Source of the DNA: an uncultured Clostridia bacterium | GTDB taxonomy: Bacteria; Bacillota; Clostridia; TANB77; CAG-508 | DNA length: 10,506 nt | Reading direction: 5' to 3' | Assembly: GCA_944392065.1 (NCBI GenBank) | Contig: CALXVO010000036.1 | Span: forward strand, 1-10,506 | Shown here: piece by piece, positions 1 to 6,457 of the stretch | How positions within the stretch are numbered: the first letter of the stretch is position 1 | How the letters are laid out: each line of letters starts with the position of its first letter | The notes under the pieces: model-generated | What the model saw: the letters and a program-made list of their open reading frames with translations, nothing else | Database searches by the model: none | Told to the model about the DNA's origin: nothing | Program-made: the position numbers and the translations under genes

Positions 1-93
1 CAAGTTTTTAATAACAGAAGTTCCTGAAGTAATTGAAACATCATGTTCTGTTGACATACCTCCAAAAATAACACCTAATTTTAATTTACTCAT
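1..93 (-). CDS. ddl: D-alanine--D-alanine ligase, N-terminal fragment
   Basis: Only the first 31 codons are inside the window; the gene runs off the left edge. The peptide begins MSKLKLGVIFGGMSTEHDVS and continues with ITSGTSVIKNL. The GVIFGG..TEHDVS pattern is the start of the N-terminal nucleotide-fold domain of Ddl, the ATP-grasp enzyme that joins two D-alanines in the cytoplasm. The dipeptide is the substrate that MurF, encoded just upstream, adds to the UDP-MurNAc-tripeptide, so the pairing supports the call. An AAAGGA site lies 12 bases before this ATG; a second in-frame ATG at 105 directly abuts that site and is a possible four-residue-longer start. Family assignment is confident; the exact start is not. 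Confidence 0.9.
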   Translation of the reverse strand, partial: MSKLKLGVIFGGMSTEHDVSITSGTSVIKNL

Positions 94-238
94 ATTAAAT
101 TTCATTCCTTTCCAAGGCACACATAGTTATTAAAAGAATTTTATTTCAAACTATCCTCCATTCTATTTTTAGGTAAAATTAAATAAAGTTTTTTTGTATT
201 TTGTAGCATTCACATTATTATTTTTAGTTTATTGTTAA

Positions 239-261
239 AAAATATAGCCTTATATAATTTT
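239..261 (-). terminator. weak A/T-only terminator candidate after murF
   Basis: Just after the murF stop, the minus strand reads ATATA-AGGC-TATAT followed by a run of T. The stem has no G/C pairs, so it would be a weak terminator at best. Read-through into ddl is likely, since no convincing promoter was found in the 160-base gap before ddl. Confidence 0.3.
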
Positions 262-266
262 AAGTT

Positions 267-1679
267 TTACTCGTAAATAGCATTAAAGATTTCTTGAAAA
301 TTTAAACCATTAGATGCTTTTAATAAAATAGCATCCGATTTTTTTGTATTTTCTTTAATCCATTTTATGGCTTCTGCATTATTGTCGCAAATAATAATAG
401 CATCTTTCTTCATTCCTTTTTCTTTCGCAACTTTTGCTATATCTTTCGCTAATTCTCCTACTGTAATTAATACATCAATTTTATTTTTTGCTACTTCTTC
501 GCCTACTTTTTTATGTAATTGTTTTGAAAACTCTCCCAATTCTAACATATCTCCTAATACTACTATTTTTCTATTTGAATTTATATTTCCTAGATATTCA
601 ATTGCTGCTTTCATAGAATCATAATTAGCATTATAGCAGTCATTTATAATAGTGATTCCATCTTTGCTTTTTTCTACTTGCATTCTTCTTTTTGTAAGTT
701 CAAAATTAGCAATTCCATCTAAAATATCTTGCATTTCTATATCAAACAATCTCCCAATTGCAATAGCGCATAAACTATTTAATACAAAATGGTTTCCTCC
801 TACTGTTACACCAACTTGGTAGGTTTTTCCATCAATATCAATTTTATATGTACTGCCATTTTCTGATAATATAATATCATATGGCATAATATCACTTTTG
901 TTTTCCATACCAAAAGTTATTACATTATATTTTTCATGCTTGTTTTCTTCATACCATTTGTGTAACATATCATTATCATTATTAATAACAAGCGTACCAT
1001 TTTCTTGCAATCCATCTAGTATTTCTAACTTTGCTTTTAAAATATTTTCTCTAGAACCTAAGTTTCCTATATGAGCTGTTCCAACATTTGTAATAACTGC
1101 AACTGTTGGTTTTGCTATTTGTGCTAAATTGCTAATTTCCCCTTTTTGGTTCATTCCCATTTCTACTACCATGGCATTATGGTCTTTTAATCCTAATACT
1201 GTAAGAGGCATTCCTATTTGATTATTATAATTTCCAAGTGTTTTTAATGTATTATACTTTTTGGACATCACACTTGCAATAATATCTTTCGTACTTGTTT
1301 TTCCTACGCTTCCAGTAATTCCAATTACAGGAATAGAATATAAACTTCTTTTGTATTTTGCTAATTCTTGTATAGTTTTTACCGAATTTTCTACTAAGAT
1401 AATAGTTCTATCACTATAGTTTTGTTTTAGTTCATCTCTATTTAAGATGCTTTCCACACTGGCTTTTTGTAAAATACATACCTCTGCACCATTTTTTAAA
1501 GCATCCACATACATTAAATTTCCATCATGGTGCTCACCTTTAAACCCTATGTAAGTACATCCATCTTTTACATCTCTAGTATCTTTGCAAAATTCGCCAA
1601 GTTCTGTTTGTTCATCTCCTAATATTAATTCTCCATTGCAAAGTTTTATAATATCTTTTACTTGTAATTTCTTACTCAT
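267..1679 (-). CDS. murF: UDP-N-acetylmuramoyl-tripeptide--D-alanyl-D-alanine ligase
   Basis: MurF is the last cytoplasmic Mur ligase. It uses ATP to attach D-Ala-D-Ala to UDP-MurNAc-tripeptide, completing the pentapeptide precursor. The 470-residue product is of normal family length. The N-terminal substrate-binding domain covers about residues 1-110. The central ATPase domain has the P-loop TGSVGKTST (122-130), the TLGNYNNQIGMPLT segment (147-160), VEMGMNQKGEI (172-182) and TNVGTAHIGNLGS (197-209). The C-terminal domain contains the MurF-typical DCYNANYDSM motif. The start ATG is preceded by GAAGGAAAAG at good spacing. It lies upstream of ddl on the same strand, a common pairing of consecutive pathway steps. 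A sigma-A promoter at 1761-1789 suggests it is transcribed separately from ypeB, with a leader of about 75 bases. Confidence 0.97.
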   Translation of the reverse strand: MSKKLQVKDIIKLCNGELILGDEQTELGEFCKDTRDVKDGCTYIGFKGEHHDGNLMYVDALKNGAEVCILQKASVESILNRDELKQNYSDRTIILVENSVKTIQELAKYKRSLYSIPVIGITGSVGKTSTKDIIASVMSKKYNTLKTLGNYNNQIGMPLTVLGLKDHNAMVVEMGMNQKGEISNLAQIAKPTVAVITNVGTAHIGNLGSRENILKAKLEILDGLQENGTLVINNDNDMLHKWYEENKHEKYNVITFGMENKSDIMPYDIILSENGSTYKIDIDGKTYQVGVTVGGNHFVLNSLCAIAIGRLFDIEMQDILDGIANFELTKRRMQVEKSKDGITIINDCYNANYDSMKAAIEYLGNINSNRKIVVLGDMLELGEFSKQLHKKVGEEVAKNKIDVLITVGELAKDIAKVAKEKGMKKDAIIICDNNAEAIKWIKENTKKSDAILLKASNGLNFQEIFNAIYE

Positions 1680-1693
1680 TTCTTTTCCTTCTT

Positions 1694-1722
1694 AAACCTT
1701 TTATTTAGGTTTTTTATTTTTT
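1694..1722 (+). terminator. terminator-like hairpin in the murF leader, plus-strand polarity
   Basis: AAACCT (1694-1699) and AGGTTT (1707-1712) form a short stem with a 7-base loop, followed on the plus strand by a T-rich run. On the minus strand, which carries the murF leader, the A-rich tract comes before the stem, so it would not terminate murF. No plus-strand gene lies immediately upstream. It could stop antisense transcription across murF or be a chance structure. Confidence 0.25.
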
Positions 1723-1760
1723 AGGATTTACCTATAAACCCAATCTTAGATTTTTTACAT

Positions 1761-1789
1761 ATTATAATGCAAATTCTTCTTTTTTACAA
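1761..1789 (-). promoter_or_regulatory. sigma-A promoter for murF
   Basis: Read on the minus strand, TTGTAA (1789-1784) and a perfect TATAAT (1766-1761) are separated by 17 bases. The predicted transcription start is near 1754, giving a leader of about 75 bases before murF. The leader contains the AAACCT/AGGTTT hairpin. Placement just after the ypeB 3' end argues that murF-ddl is its own transcription unit. Confidence 0.6.
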
Positions 1790-1799
1790 TATGTAGTAA

Positions 1800-1832
1800 A
1801 TGAGAAATTGGGGACTGTCCCCAATTTCTCAT
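1800..1832. repeat. 33-bp perfect palindrome (REP-like)
   Basis: Two 16-base arms pair perfectly around a single central base at 1816; the core is GGGGAC-T-GTCCCC. It begins 3 bases past the ypeB stop codon. The GGGGACNGTCCCC core is reminiscent of palindromic repeats often scattered between genes in Clostridia, which I recall but cannot verify here. Neither strand has a good T tract after the stem, so it is a poor fit for a standard terminator, though it may still stabilise or end the ypeB transcript. Confidence 0.75.
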
Positions 1833-1835
1833 AAT

Positions 1836-3218
1836 TTAATGTGTTAATGTTCCATTCGGAGTATTTGTTATTATTAAAACATCTTCTTCTTTTCCGGTTT
1901 CACAATTTACATATACAATAAAATCTAATCCATCATAATTTCCTTCAAATTCCCAGCAAAGTACTTCTGTTTTCCATTCGGTTGGTATCATTGCTAATTC
2001 TTCGCTTTCTATGGTTAACTCATCATTTAAACTTTCTTTTGCTTCTTCCATCGTTACTTTTGGTTCTTCTAAATCTCTTTCTTTATGTGAATTTAGATAT
2101 CCTGTTGTTTCTATTCCTAATATCTCACCATTATCTAATGCTACTTTTACTTTAATTAAATCTGCATACATAACTACATCTTCTTGTACATAAGCATAAT
2201 TAATAGTAACAATTCCACTTTGTTTTAGATAATACGTTTCTTTCATGTTTTTAAAGCCTTTTTCTTCTAAATATTGTTTTGCTTTTTCATCCGCTTCTTC
2301 CTGCGAAATTACTTCCGCTGTCACTTCTCTATTTTTATCCATATAAATTACATGTCCACCTTTTTCAGAAATGGAAACAGTCGCTGTACTATCATCATTA
2401 AATGTTATACCAAAATTATAGGAATTGATATCTCCCTCACTTCTTCCATAAGAAGTTACCTCTTTTATATTCTCATTATTAAAAAGTTCCGTTGCTTTAT
2501 TCTTTGCTGTTTCCTCATCAATATTTTCTCCTGTCAATCCCACTTTTTCTGCTGTGGTAATATGTTCTGAAAATGCTCCATCATAAATTAATCCAGAATA
2601 TTCATGGAAAGTTTGCTCTAAATTATCAAAACTATCTTGCGAAATATTACTTACTTGCTGTGCAAATGCTACCGTACCCTCATCTGTTAACTCTCCCCAA
2701 CTAATTCTTCCGTCATTTATATCTGCAGATAATTGATTTAATGTATTTTCTAGTTCCACACTATACTCGTGCAATTCTTTTAAATTATTCATATCATCAT
2801 CTGTAAGTTCTTTATCATCAATCGCCTTTCTAGAAAGTGAATAACTATACTCACTTACTTGATTTAAAAATTTTGATGTATTTTCAAGTTCATTACTACT
2901 AATTGGAAGCTGTGCTAAATATGCCATTGCTAAGTTTGCCTCTCTCCATACATTTGTTAAACTATCTGCTCCACTTTCTGGTGAATTTGATATTAATGAC
3001 TTTGCTAAATATACTTCCACATTCTGTACATAATCTACTAATTCATAAAATGCCTCATTGTATGAATTTTCAGAAGCTTGTCTATACTCTATTTGTTTTT
3101 TATAGGTATAAATTCCAAGTATTACAATAATAGAAAATAGTACTACTATAATACTAAGCATATGTCTATCTTTTAATCTATTTTTCCAATCGATTAATTT
3201 ATTCTTTATCTTTCCCAC
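1836..3218 (-). CDS. ypeB: spore germination protein YpeB
   Basis: YpeB is a forespore-made, membrane-anchored protein. In Bacillus it is needed for stability and localisation of the cortex-lytic enzyme SleB, and it ends in PepSY-type domains. The product is about 460 residues, near the family's usual length. After a basic N-terminus comes one membrane segment (about residues 20-38), then the conserved YpeB region with LTNVWREANLAMAYLAQLP (about 87-105) and the SEYSYSLSRKA segment. Two or three PepSY-like repeats fill the C-terminal half. I chose the GTG at 3218 because AGAAAGGA lies 7 bases upstream. The longer reading from an ATG at 3272 adds 18 polar residues and has no ribosome binding site. 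No sleB is adjacent: murF follows and a divergent glycosyltransferase precedes. Confidence 0.9.
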   Translation of the reverse strand: MGKIKNKLIDWKNRLKDRHMLSIIVVLFSIIVILGIYTYKKQIEYRQASENSYNEAFYELVDYVQNVEVYLAKSLISNSPESGADSLTNVWREANLAMAYLAQLPISSNELENTSKFLNQVSEYSYSLSRKAIDDKELTDDDMNNLKELHEYSVELENTLNQLSADINDGRISWGELTDEGTVAFAQQVSNISQDSFDNLEQTFHEYSGLIYDGAFSEHITTAEKVGLTGENIDEETAKNKATELFNNENIKEVTSYGRSEGDINSYNFGITFNDDSTATVSISEKGGHVIYMDKNREVTAEVISQEEADEKAKQYLEEKGFKNMKETYYLKQSGIVTINYAYVQEDVVMYADLIKVKVALDNGEILGIETTGYLNSHKERDLEEPKVTMEEAKESLNDELTIESEELAMIPTEWKTEVLCWEFEGNYDGLDFIVYVNCETGKEEDVLIITNTPNGTLTH

Positions 3219-3251
3219 AAAATCAATCCTTTCTAATTTATGACAATTACC

Positions 3252-3281
3252 TATATTTTGGTTACAATTCATAGTTTATTC
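3252..3281 (-). promoter_or_regulatory. possible sigma-G-type promoter of ypeB
   Basis: On the minus strand GAATA (3281-3277) is followed after 18 bases by AAATATA (3258-3252). The -35 fits the forespore sigma-G pattern; the -10 only partly resembles CATAMTA. It would give a leader of about 26 bases before the GTG start. It is proposed because ypeB is a forespore gene in Bacillus; the sequence alone is weak evidence. Confidence 0.25.
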
Positions 3282-3288
3282 TAAAATA

Positions 3289-3439
3289 TCGGAGCAATGT
3301 ATGTTTTAATTTTATGTTGGAGTGCTTAAGGTGGGGACCGACAAGTTTACAAACTGTCAAACGAAACGCAAGTGGAGTTTATACAGTTTGTACGCAGTTG
3401 GGGGCCGGAAACATAAAATTAAAACATACATTGCTCCGA
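3289..3439. mobile_element. 151-bp MITE-like element with perfect 30-bp terminal inverted repeats
   Basis: Bases 3289-3318 are an exact reverse complement of 3410-3439 (30 of 30), beginning TCGGAGCAATGTATG. The interior is far richer in G+C than the flanks and is itself structured. Bases 3348-3357 pair perfectly with 3383-3392, and CCGAC (3338-3342) pairs with GTTGG (3397-3401) with one G-T pair. There is no transposase or credible ORF, and I could not identify a clear target-site duplication. It sits between divergent genes, so it cannot be an ordinary shared terminator. A non-autonomous mobile element fits best; a structured RNA locus is the main alternative. It takes up much of the 343-base gap between ypeB and the glycosyltransferase. 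Confidence 0.65.
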
Positions 3440-3480
3440 CCAAAATTAACTTTGAACAGTAACATATTTTGTGTAAATTT

Positions 3481-3544
3481 TGTTAAAATATTCTTAATTT
3501 TTAGACTTTTTCTATTTTTTATGTTAAAATATTCTTGATTTTTA
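3481..3544 (+). repeat. 23-bp direct repeat, 41-bp spacing, upstream of the glycosyltransferase
   Basis: The 23-base segment 3481-3503 (starting TGTTAAAATATTCTT) recurs at 3522-3544 with a single mismatch. The second copy contains the likely -10 box of the downstream gene. Two copies 41 bases apart could be duplicated promoters, a pair of regulator sites about four helical turns apart, or a simple local duplication. Confidence 0.6.
3502..3530 (+). promoter_or_regulatory. candidate promoter of the glycosyltransferase gene
   Basis: TAGACT (3502-3507) and TAAAAT (3525-3530) are spaced 17 bases apart. Transcription would start near 3537, leaving about 25 bases before the ATG at 3562. The -35 matches TTGACA at only four of six positions, so this is tentative. 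Confidence 0.4.
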
Positions 3545-3561
3545 CTAATAAAGGGGAATTT

Positions 3562-4689
3562 ATGAAAAAAATATTAATATTATATGCAGCTTATGGAGGC
3601 GGACATTATTCTGCCGCAAAATCCATAAAAAAATGTTTAGATGACAATTACGAAGTAGAAACTGAAATAGTAGATTGTATTGAATATGTTAATAAGATAT
3701 TAAATCGAATAACAACTGGTGCATACAAAGAAATGGCCAAAAAAACTCCAAATTTATGGGGAAGTATTTATATGAATTCGCAAAAAGGAGTACTTGGACA
3801 TGTTAGCTCTGGGGCTAATAAAATGATGGCAGTAAAACTAAAAAATTTAGTTAAAGAAAAAAATCCAGATTTAGTAATTTCTACCCATCCTTTTAGTAGT
3901 CAAATGGTTAGTTATTTACGTAGAAAAAGAAAAATTGATTGTAAACTTGTTACTATTCTTACTGATTTTGCGCCTCACGATCAATGGCTTATTGGACATG
4001 AATATACAGATGCATTTTTTGTATCTAATGAACGTATGGGAAAATATCTAAAAGACTATGGAATAGAACCTAGTAAAGTTCATGTAACTGGCATTCCATT
4101 ATCTGATCGATTTTCTAGTAGTTTTGATAAAAAAAGTATATATCATGAATTTAAACTAGAAGAAACAAAACCTGTTATTCTATTTTTCGGTGGTGGTGAA
4201 TTTGGCCTTGGCAAAGACAGAACTCTTCAGATTTTAGATGCTCTTATCCACAATTTACCCACCTATCAGATTGTTGCTATTTCAGGAAGAAATCTTAAAA
4301 TGAATGCTGGCTTTAAAGAACTAGTACAAGAATCAAATTCACAAGATAGAGTTAAGGTATTGGATTATACCAATAAGGTACCAGAACTAATGAGTATATC
4401 TACTATTGTTGTTACAAAACCTGGTGGACTTACTACCAGCGAAAGTTTAGCTTCCAATTTGCCAATGTTAATTATAAATCCAATACCTGGTCAAGAAGAA
4501 GAAAACGCAGAATATTTAGAAAAACACAATGTTGCTGTATGGCTTAAAAAGAAAGATGACCCTAATACCGTAATTCAAGAATTATTTAGCAATCCAGATA
4601 AGTTAGAAAAAATGAAAGAAAATACAAAATTACTTGCTAAAAAGAATTCTACTAATGACATTTGCGAAATTATTATGAAATTAATTTAA
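3562..4689 (+). CDS. MGDG-synthase/UgtP-type glycosyltransferase (GT28 family)
   Basis: The 375-residue product has the two-domain layout of the processive glycosyltransferases that put sugars on diacylglycerol, such as MGDG synthase and Bacillus UgtP. The N-terminal MGDG-synthase domain (about 1-180) starts with the glycine-rich YGGGHYSAA loop at 11-19. The C-terminal GT28 domain (about 200-375) has FFGGGEFGLGK (208-218) and the nucleotide-sugar binding signature KPGGLTTSESLA (286-297) followed by NPIPGQEEENA (306-316). It should act at the inner face of the membrane using UDP-sugar donors; the acceptor and sugar cannot be read from the sequence. The ATG at 3562 follows AAAGGGG at 5-base spacing; an upstream in-frame ATG at 3535 lacks a site. 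It is a single-gene unit, divergent from ypeB. Confidence 0.88.
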   Translation: MKKILILYAAYGGGHYSAAKSIKKCLDDNYEVETEIVDCIEYVNKILNRITTGAYKEMAKKTPNLWGSIYMNSQKGVLGHVSSGANKMMAVKLKNLVKEKNPDLVISTHPFSSQMVSYLRRKRKIDCKLVTILTDFAPHDQWLIGHEYTDAFFVSNERMGKYLKDYGIEPSKVHVTGIPLSDRFSSSFDKKSIYHEFKLEETKPVILFFGGGEFGLGKDRTLQILDALIHNLPTYQIVAISGRNLKMNAGFKELVQESNSQDRVKVLDYTNKVPELMSISTIVVTKPGGLTTSESLASNLPMLIINPIPGQEEENAEYLEKHNVAVWLKKKDDPNTVIQELFSNPDKLEKMKENTKLLAKKNSTNDICEIIMKLI

Positions 4690-4767
4690 AAAATACATTG
4701 TTCTGCTAAAAAGTAAGTCTGTAGAATTCAAGTATAAAATTTCTTACTGCTATATATCACAAAAATT

Positions 4768-4803
4768 AAACCTCCCGCATACTATAATATGGGAGGTTTT
4801 AAA
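4768..4803 (+). terminator. intrinsic terminator after the glycosyltransferase
   Basis: AAACCTCCC (4768-4776) pairs with GGGAGGTTT (4791-4799) around a 14-base loop, ending in TTTT. The stem core CCTCCC/GGGAGG is strong. The minus strand also has a T run after the stem (AATTTTT), so it could work in both directions, catching read-through from recR. Confidence 0.85.
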
Positions 4804-4870
4804 TGTAATTACTATATACTTTTTCTCTTATCTTTGCATTCCTCTAATACGTAGAAAGGACTAACTAGCT

Positions 4871-5104
4871 ATGGATCATTTATCGAATATCTCTGGTAGC
4901 GATCTTGCTGCTCTTGCAAATTCTATTGCCTTATTTATCAATAAAAATTATTCCGTAGCTGACATTGCAAAATTTGTTGCATTTTTTACTTCTATTGCTG
5001 ATATCTTATCCCTTTTAGTTATTGATAAAGTCGTGGAGGATTCAGATTCTTCTACTTCAAGCAATATATTTGATAAAAATAATTCAAATAAACAATGTAC
5101 ATAA
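4871..5104 (+). CDS. small protein resembling DUF6774 family
   Basis: A 77-residue acidic protein. Residues about 8-50 form one or two predicted amphipathic helices with the pattern LAALANSIALFINKNYS, then a VADIAKFVAFFTSIADIL segment. From memory this resembles the DUF6774 small proteins of Clostridia, which carry an AxALAxxxAxxLSxxELxxLAxxFxQLGDxL pattern. The tail (about 57-77) is Ser/Asp/Asn-rich and probably disordered. AGAAAGGA sits 10 bases before the ATG, slightly long but acceptable, which supports a real gene. It follows the glycosyltransferase terminator, so it needs its own promoter, which I could not identify. It converges on recR with a 39-base gap. Function unknown. Confidence 0.65.
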   Translation: MDHLSNISGSDLAALANSIALFINKNYSVADIAKFVAFFTSIADILSLLVIDKVVEDSDSSTSSNIFDKNNSNKQCT

Positions 5105-5143
5105 TAATTGACTACTCCTACAAATAGTTTTATCTACTTCGCT

Positions 5144-5743
5144 CTATAATTCTCTTCTTCCTTCTAATGCCTTTGATAGAGTTACCTCATCTGTATATTC
5201 TAAATCCCCACCAACAGGTATACCATGTGCAATTCTAGTAACTTTAATTCCCGTCGGTTTTATGAGCTTAGAAATATACATGGCAGTTGCTTCTCCTTCG
5301 ACTCTTGGATTCGTAGCTAAAATAATTTCTTTTACTTCTCCCCCCATAAGTCTCGTAAGTAATTCTTTTATTTTTATATCATCTGGACCTACTCCATTCA
5401 TAGGAGAGATACTTCCATGAAGTACATGGTATACGCCTTTAAATTCATGCGTTCTTTCCATGGCAACCACATCCTTCACATCTTCTACAACACAGATGAC
5501 GGAATTATCTCTTTTGGGATTAGAACAAATTTCGCATGGATCTGTATCTGATATATTAAAGCATTTTGAACAGTATTTTAAATTTTGTTTTGCATTTTGT
5601 ATTGCAGATATAAATTCATCTGTCTCTTCTTTACTAGCATTTAATATATAGAAAGCAAGTCTTGCTGCTGTTTTGCTTCCGATACTTGGTAATTTTTCAA
5701 ATGCTTCTATTAGTTTTTCTATAGATGGTGAATAATATGACAT
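5144..5743 (-). CDS. recR: recombination mediator protein RecR
   Basis: RecR works with RecO and RecF to load RecA on single-stranded DNA during gap repair. The product is 199 residues, the standard size. It has the helix-hairpin-helix region with LPSIGSKTAARLAFYIL (18-34) and a zinc finger with cysteines at 58, 61, 70 and 73. The Toprim domain (about 81-175) has the VVEDVKDVVAMERT start and the NPRVEGEATAMYI motif. The C-terminal Walker-like region has RIAHGIPVGGDLEY. The ATG follows GGAAGGAAAGCT at ideal spacing. It is third in the dnaX-ybaB-recR series, 109 bases after ybaB. Confidence 0.98.
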   Translation of the reverse strand: MSYYSPSIEKLIEAFEKLPSIGSKTAARLAFYILNASKEETDEFISAIQNAKQNLKYCSKCFNISDTDPCEICSNPKRDNSVICVVEDVKDVVAMERTHEFKGVYHVLHGSISPMNGVGPDDIKIKELLTRLMGGEVKEIILATNPRVEGEATAMYISKLIKPTGIKVTRIAHGIPVGGDLEYTDEVTLSKALEGRREL

Positions 5744-5774
5744 AGCTTTCCTTCCTTTTTCTATTTAAATATGA

Positions 5775-5793
5775 GCAAACTGGTATAGTTTGC
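5775..5793. other. short hairpin between ybaB and recR
   Basis: GCAAACT (5775-5781) and AGTTTGC (5787-5793) pair perfectly around a GGTAT loop. On the transcribed minus strand no T tract follows, so it is not a classical terminator. It may be an RNA processing or stability element in the recR leader. Confidence 0.35.
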
Positions 5794-5852
5794 CCTATTA
5801 GTTTTATTTTATAAGCTGTTATAAACTTTTTATTTAATTAGAAATTAATTTT

Positions 5853-6194
5853 CTACATTAAACCTGGTATATTATATTTTCCTAGGGATGCAGCTTGTTC
5901 ACTATCTACTTTTCTTAATGCTTCATTTACAGAAGTAAGTATTAAATCTTGTAACATTTCTACATCTTCTGGGTCTACTACTTCTTTTTGTATTTTAATT
6001 TCTTTAAGTTCCTTATTACCAGATACTTTTACATATACGGCTCCTCCACCTGCAGTAGCTTCAAAATCTTTTGCAGCTAACTCTTCTTGCGATTTTTCCA
6101 TATCTGATTGCATTTTTTTAGCTTCTTTCATTAATTGATTGATGTTCATTCCACCAAATCCTCCCATTCCTGGGAATCCTCCTCTTTTTGCCAT
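5853..6194 (-). CDS. ybaB: YbaB/EbfC family nucleoid-associated protein
   Basis: YbaB/EbfC proteins are small dimeric DNA-binding proteins that coat the nucleoid. The product is 113 residues, typical for the family. A Gly/Met-rich N-terminus (MAKRGGFPGMGGFGGMNINQ) is followed by the signature helix LMKEAKKMQSDMEKSQEEL and the ATAGGGAVYVKVSGN strand region. The C-terminus DLILTSVNEALRKVDSEQAASLGKY is also family-typical. I chose the ATG at 6194 because AGAAAGGA has correct spacing to it; the ATG three codons upstream (6203) overlaps that site. Its place between dnaX and recR is conserved across Firmicutes. The 263-base gap after dnaX is longer than usual and holds an inverted repeat. Confidence 0.96.
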   Translation of the reverse strand: MAKRGGFPGMGGFGGMNINQLMKEAKKMQSDMEKSQEELAAKDFEATAGGGAVYVKVSGNKELKEIKIQKEVVDPEDVEMLQDLILTSVNEALRKVDSEQAASLGKYNIPGLM

Positions 6195-6331
6195 TTTTAT
6201 CATCCTTTCTATTCTTTGTCACTTTTTGACAAGTCTACAATTAAATTTTTTTATATTTTATTTTTTCGTATTTGCTCACATTTCTTTTTCAAGGCACAAA
6301 TCGGTTGGAAAAGAATTAAATTTTGATAAGT

Positions 6332-6397
6332 CAAAACAAATTTAAGCTTTATGAGGCATATTATATAATACTCTGATTAAGCTTTAAATGAGTTTTG
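6332..6397. repeat. 66-bp imperfect inverted repeat between dnaX and ybaB
   Basis: Bases 6332-6349 (CAAAACAAATTTAAGCTT) pair with 6379-6397, with two mismatches and one single-base bulge. Inside is a second palindrome with TATTATATAATA flanked by GAG and CTC, so the whole can fold into one long hairpin or cruciform. Outer GTTGG (6304-6308) and CCAAC (6402-6406) might extend it. There is no T tract fitting a terminator. It could be a small MITE remnant or an RNA structure that tunes ybaB-recR expression relative to dnaX. No ORF of note lies in this 263-base gap. Confidence 0.5.
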
Positions 6398-6457
6398 TTA
6401 GCCAACAATTGTAATTATTTTCAACCTTTATAATTCCTAGTATTTCCAATTACAGTT

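Noticed and set aside
144..170. GGAGG-like ribosome binding site on the minus strand in the murF-ddl gap
   Set aside because: The only start nearby (TTG) is followed by a stop after two codons, so there is no leader peptide of note.
2274..2570. Plus-strand ORF of 98 codons opposite ypeB
   Set aside because: Cys/Phe/Ile-rich reading typical of the complement of a Lys/Glu-rich gene; ypeB on the minus strand is well supported.
3314..3538. Plus-strand 74-codon ORF inside the inverted-repeat element
   Set aside because: It crosses the repeat and the glycosyltransferase promoter region, has no ribosome binding site, and its sequence looks non-coding.
5808..5830. TTTATAA-GCTG-TTATAAA... hairpin with a T run on the plus strand
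   Set aside because: All-A/T stem with wrong polarity for the minus-strand genes around it; most likely chance in AT-rich DNA.
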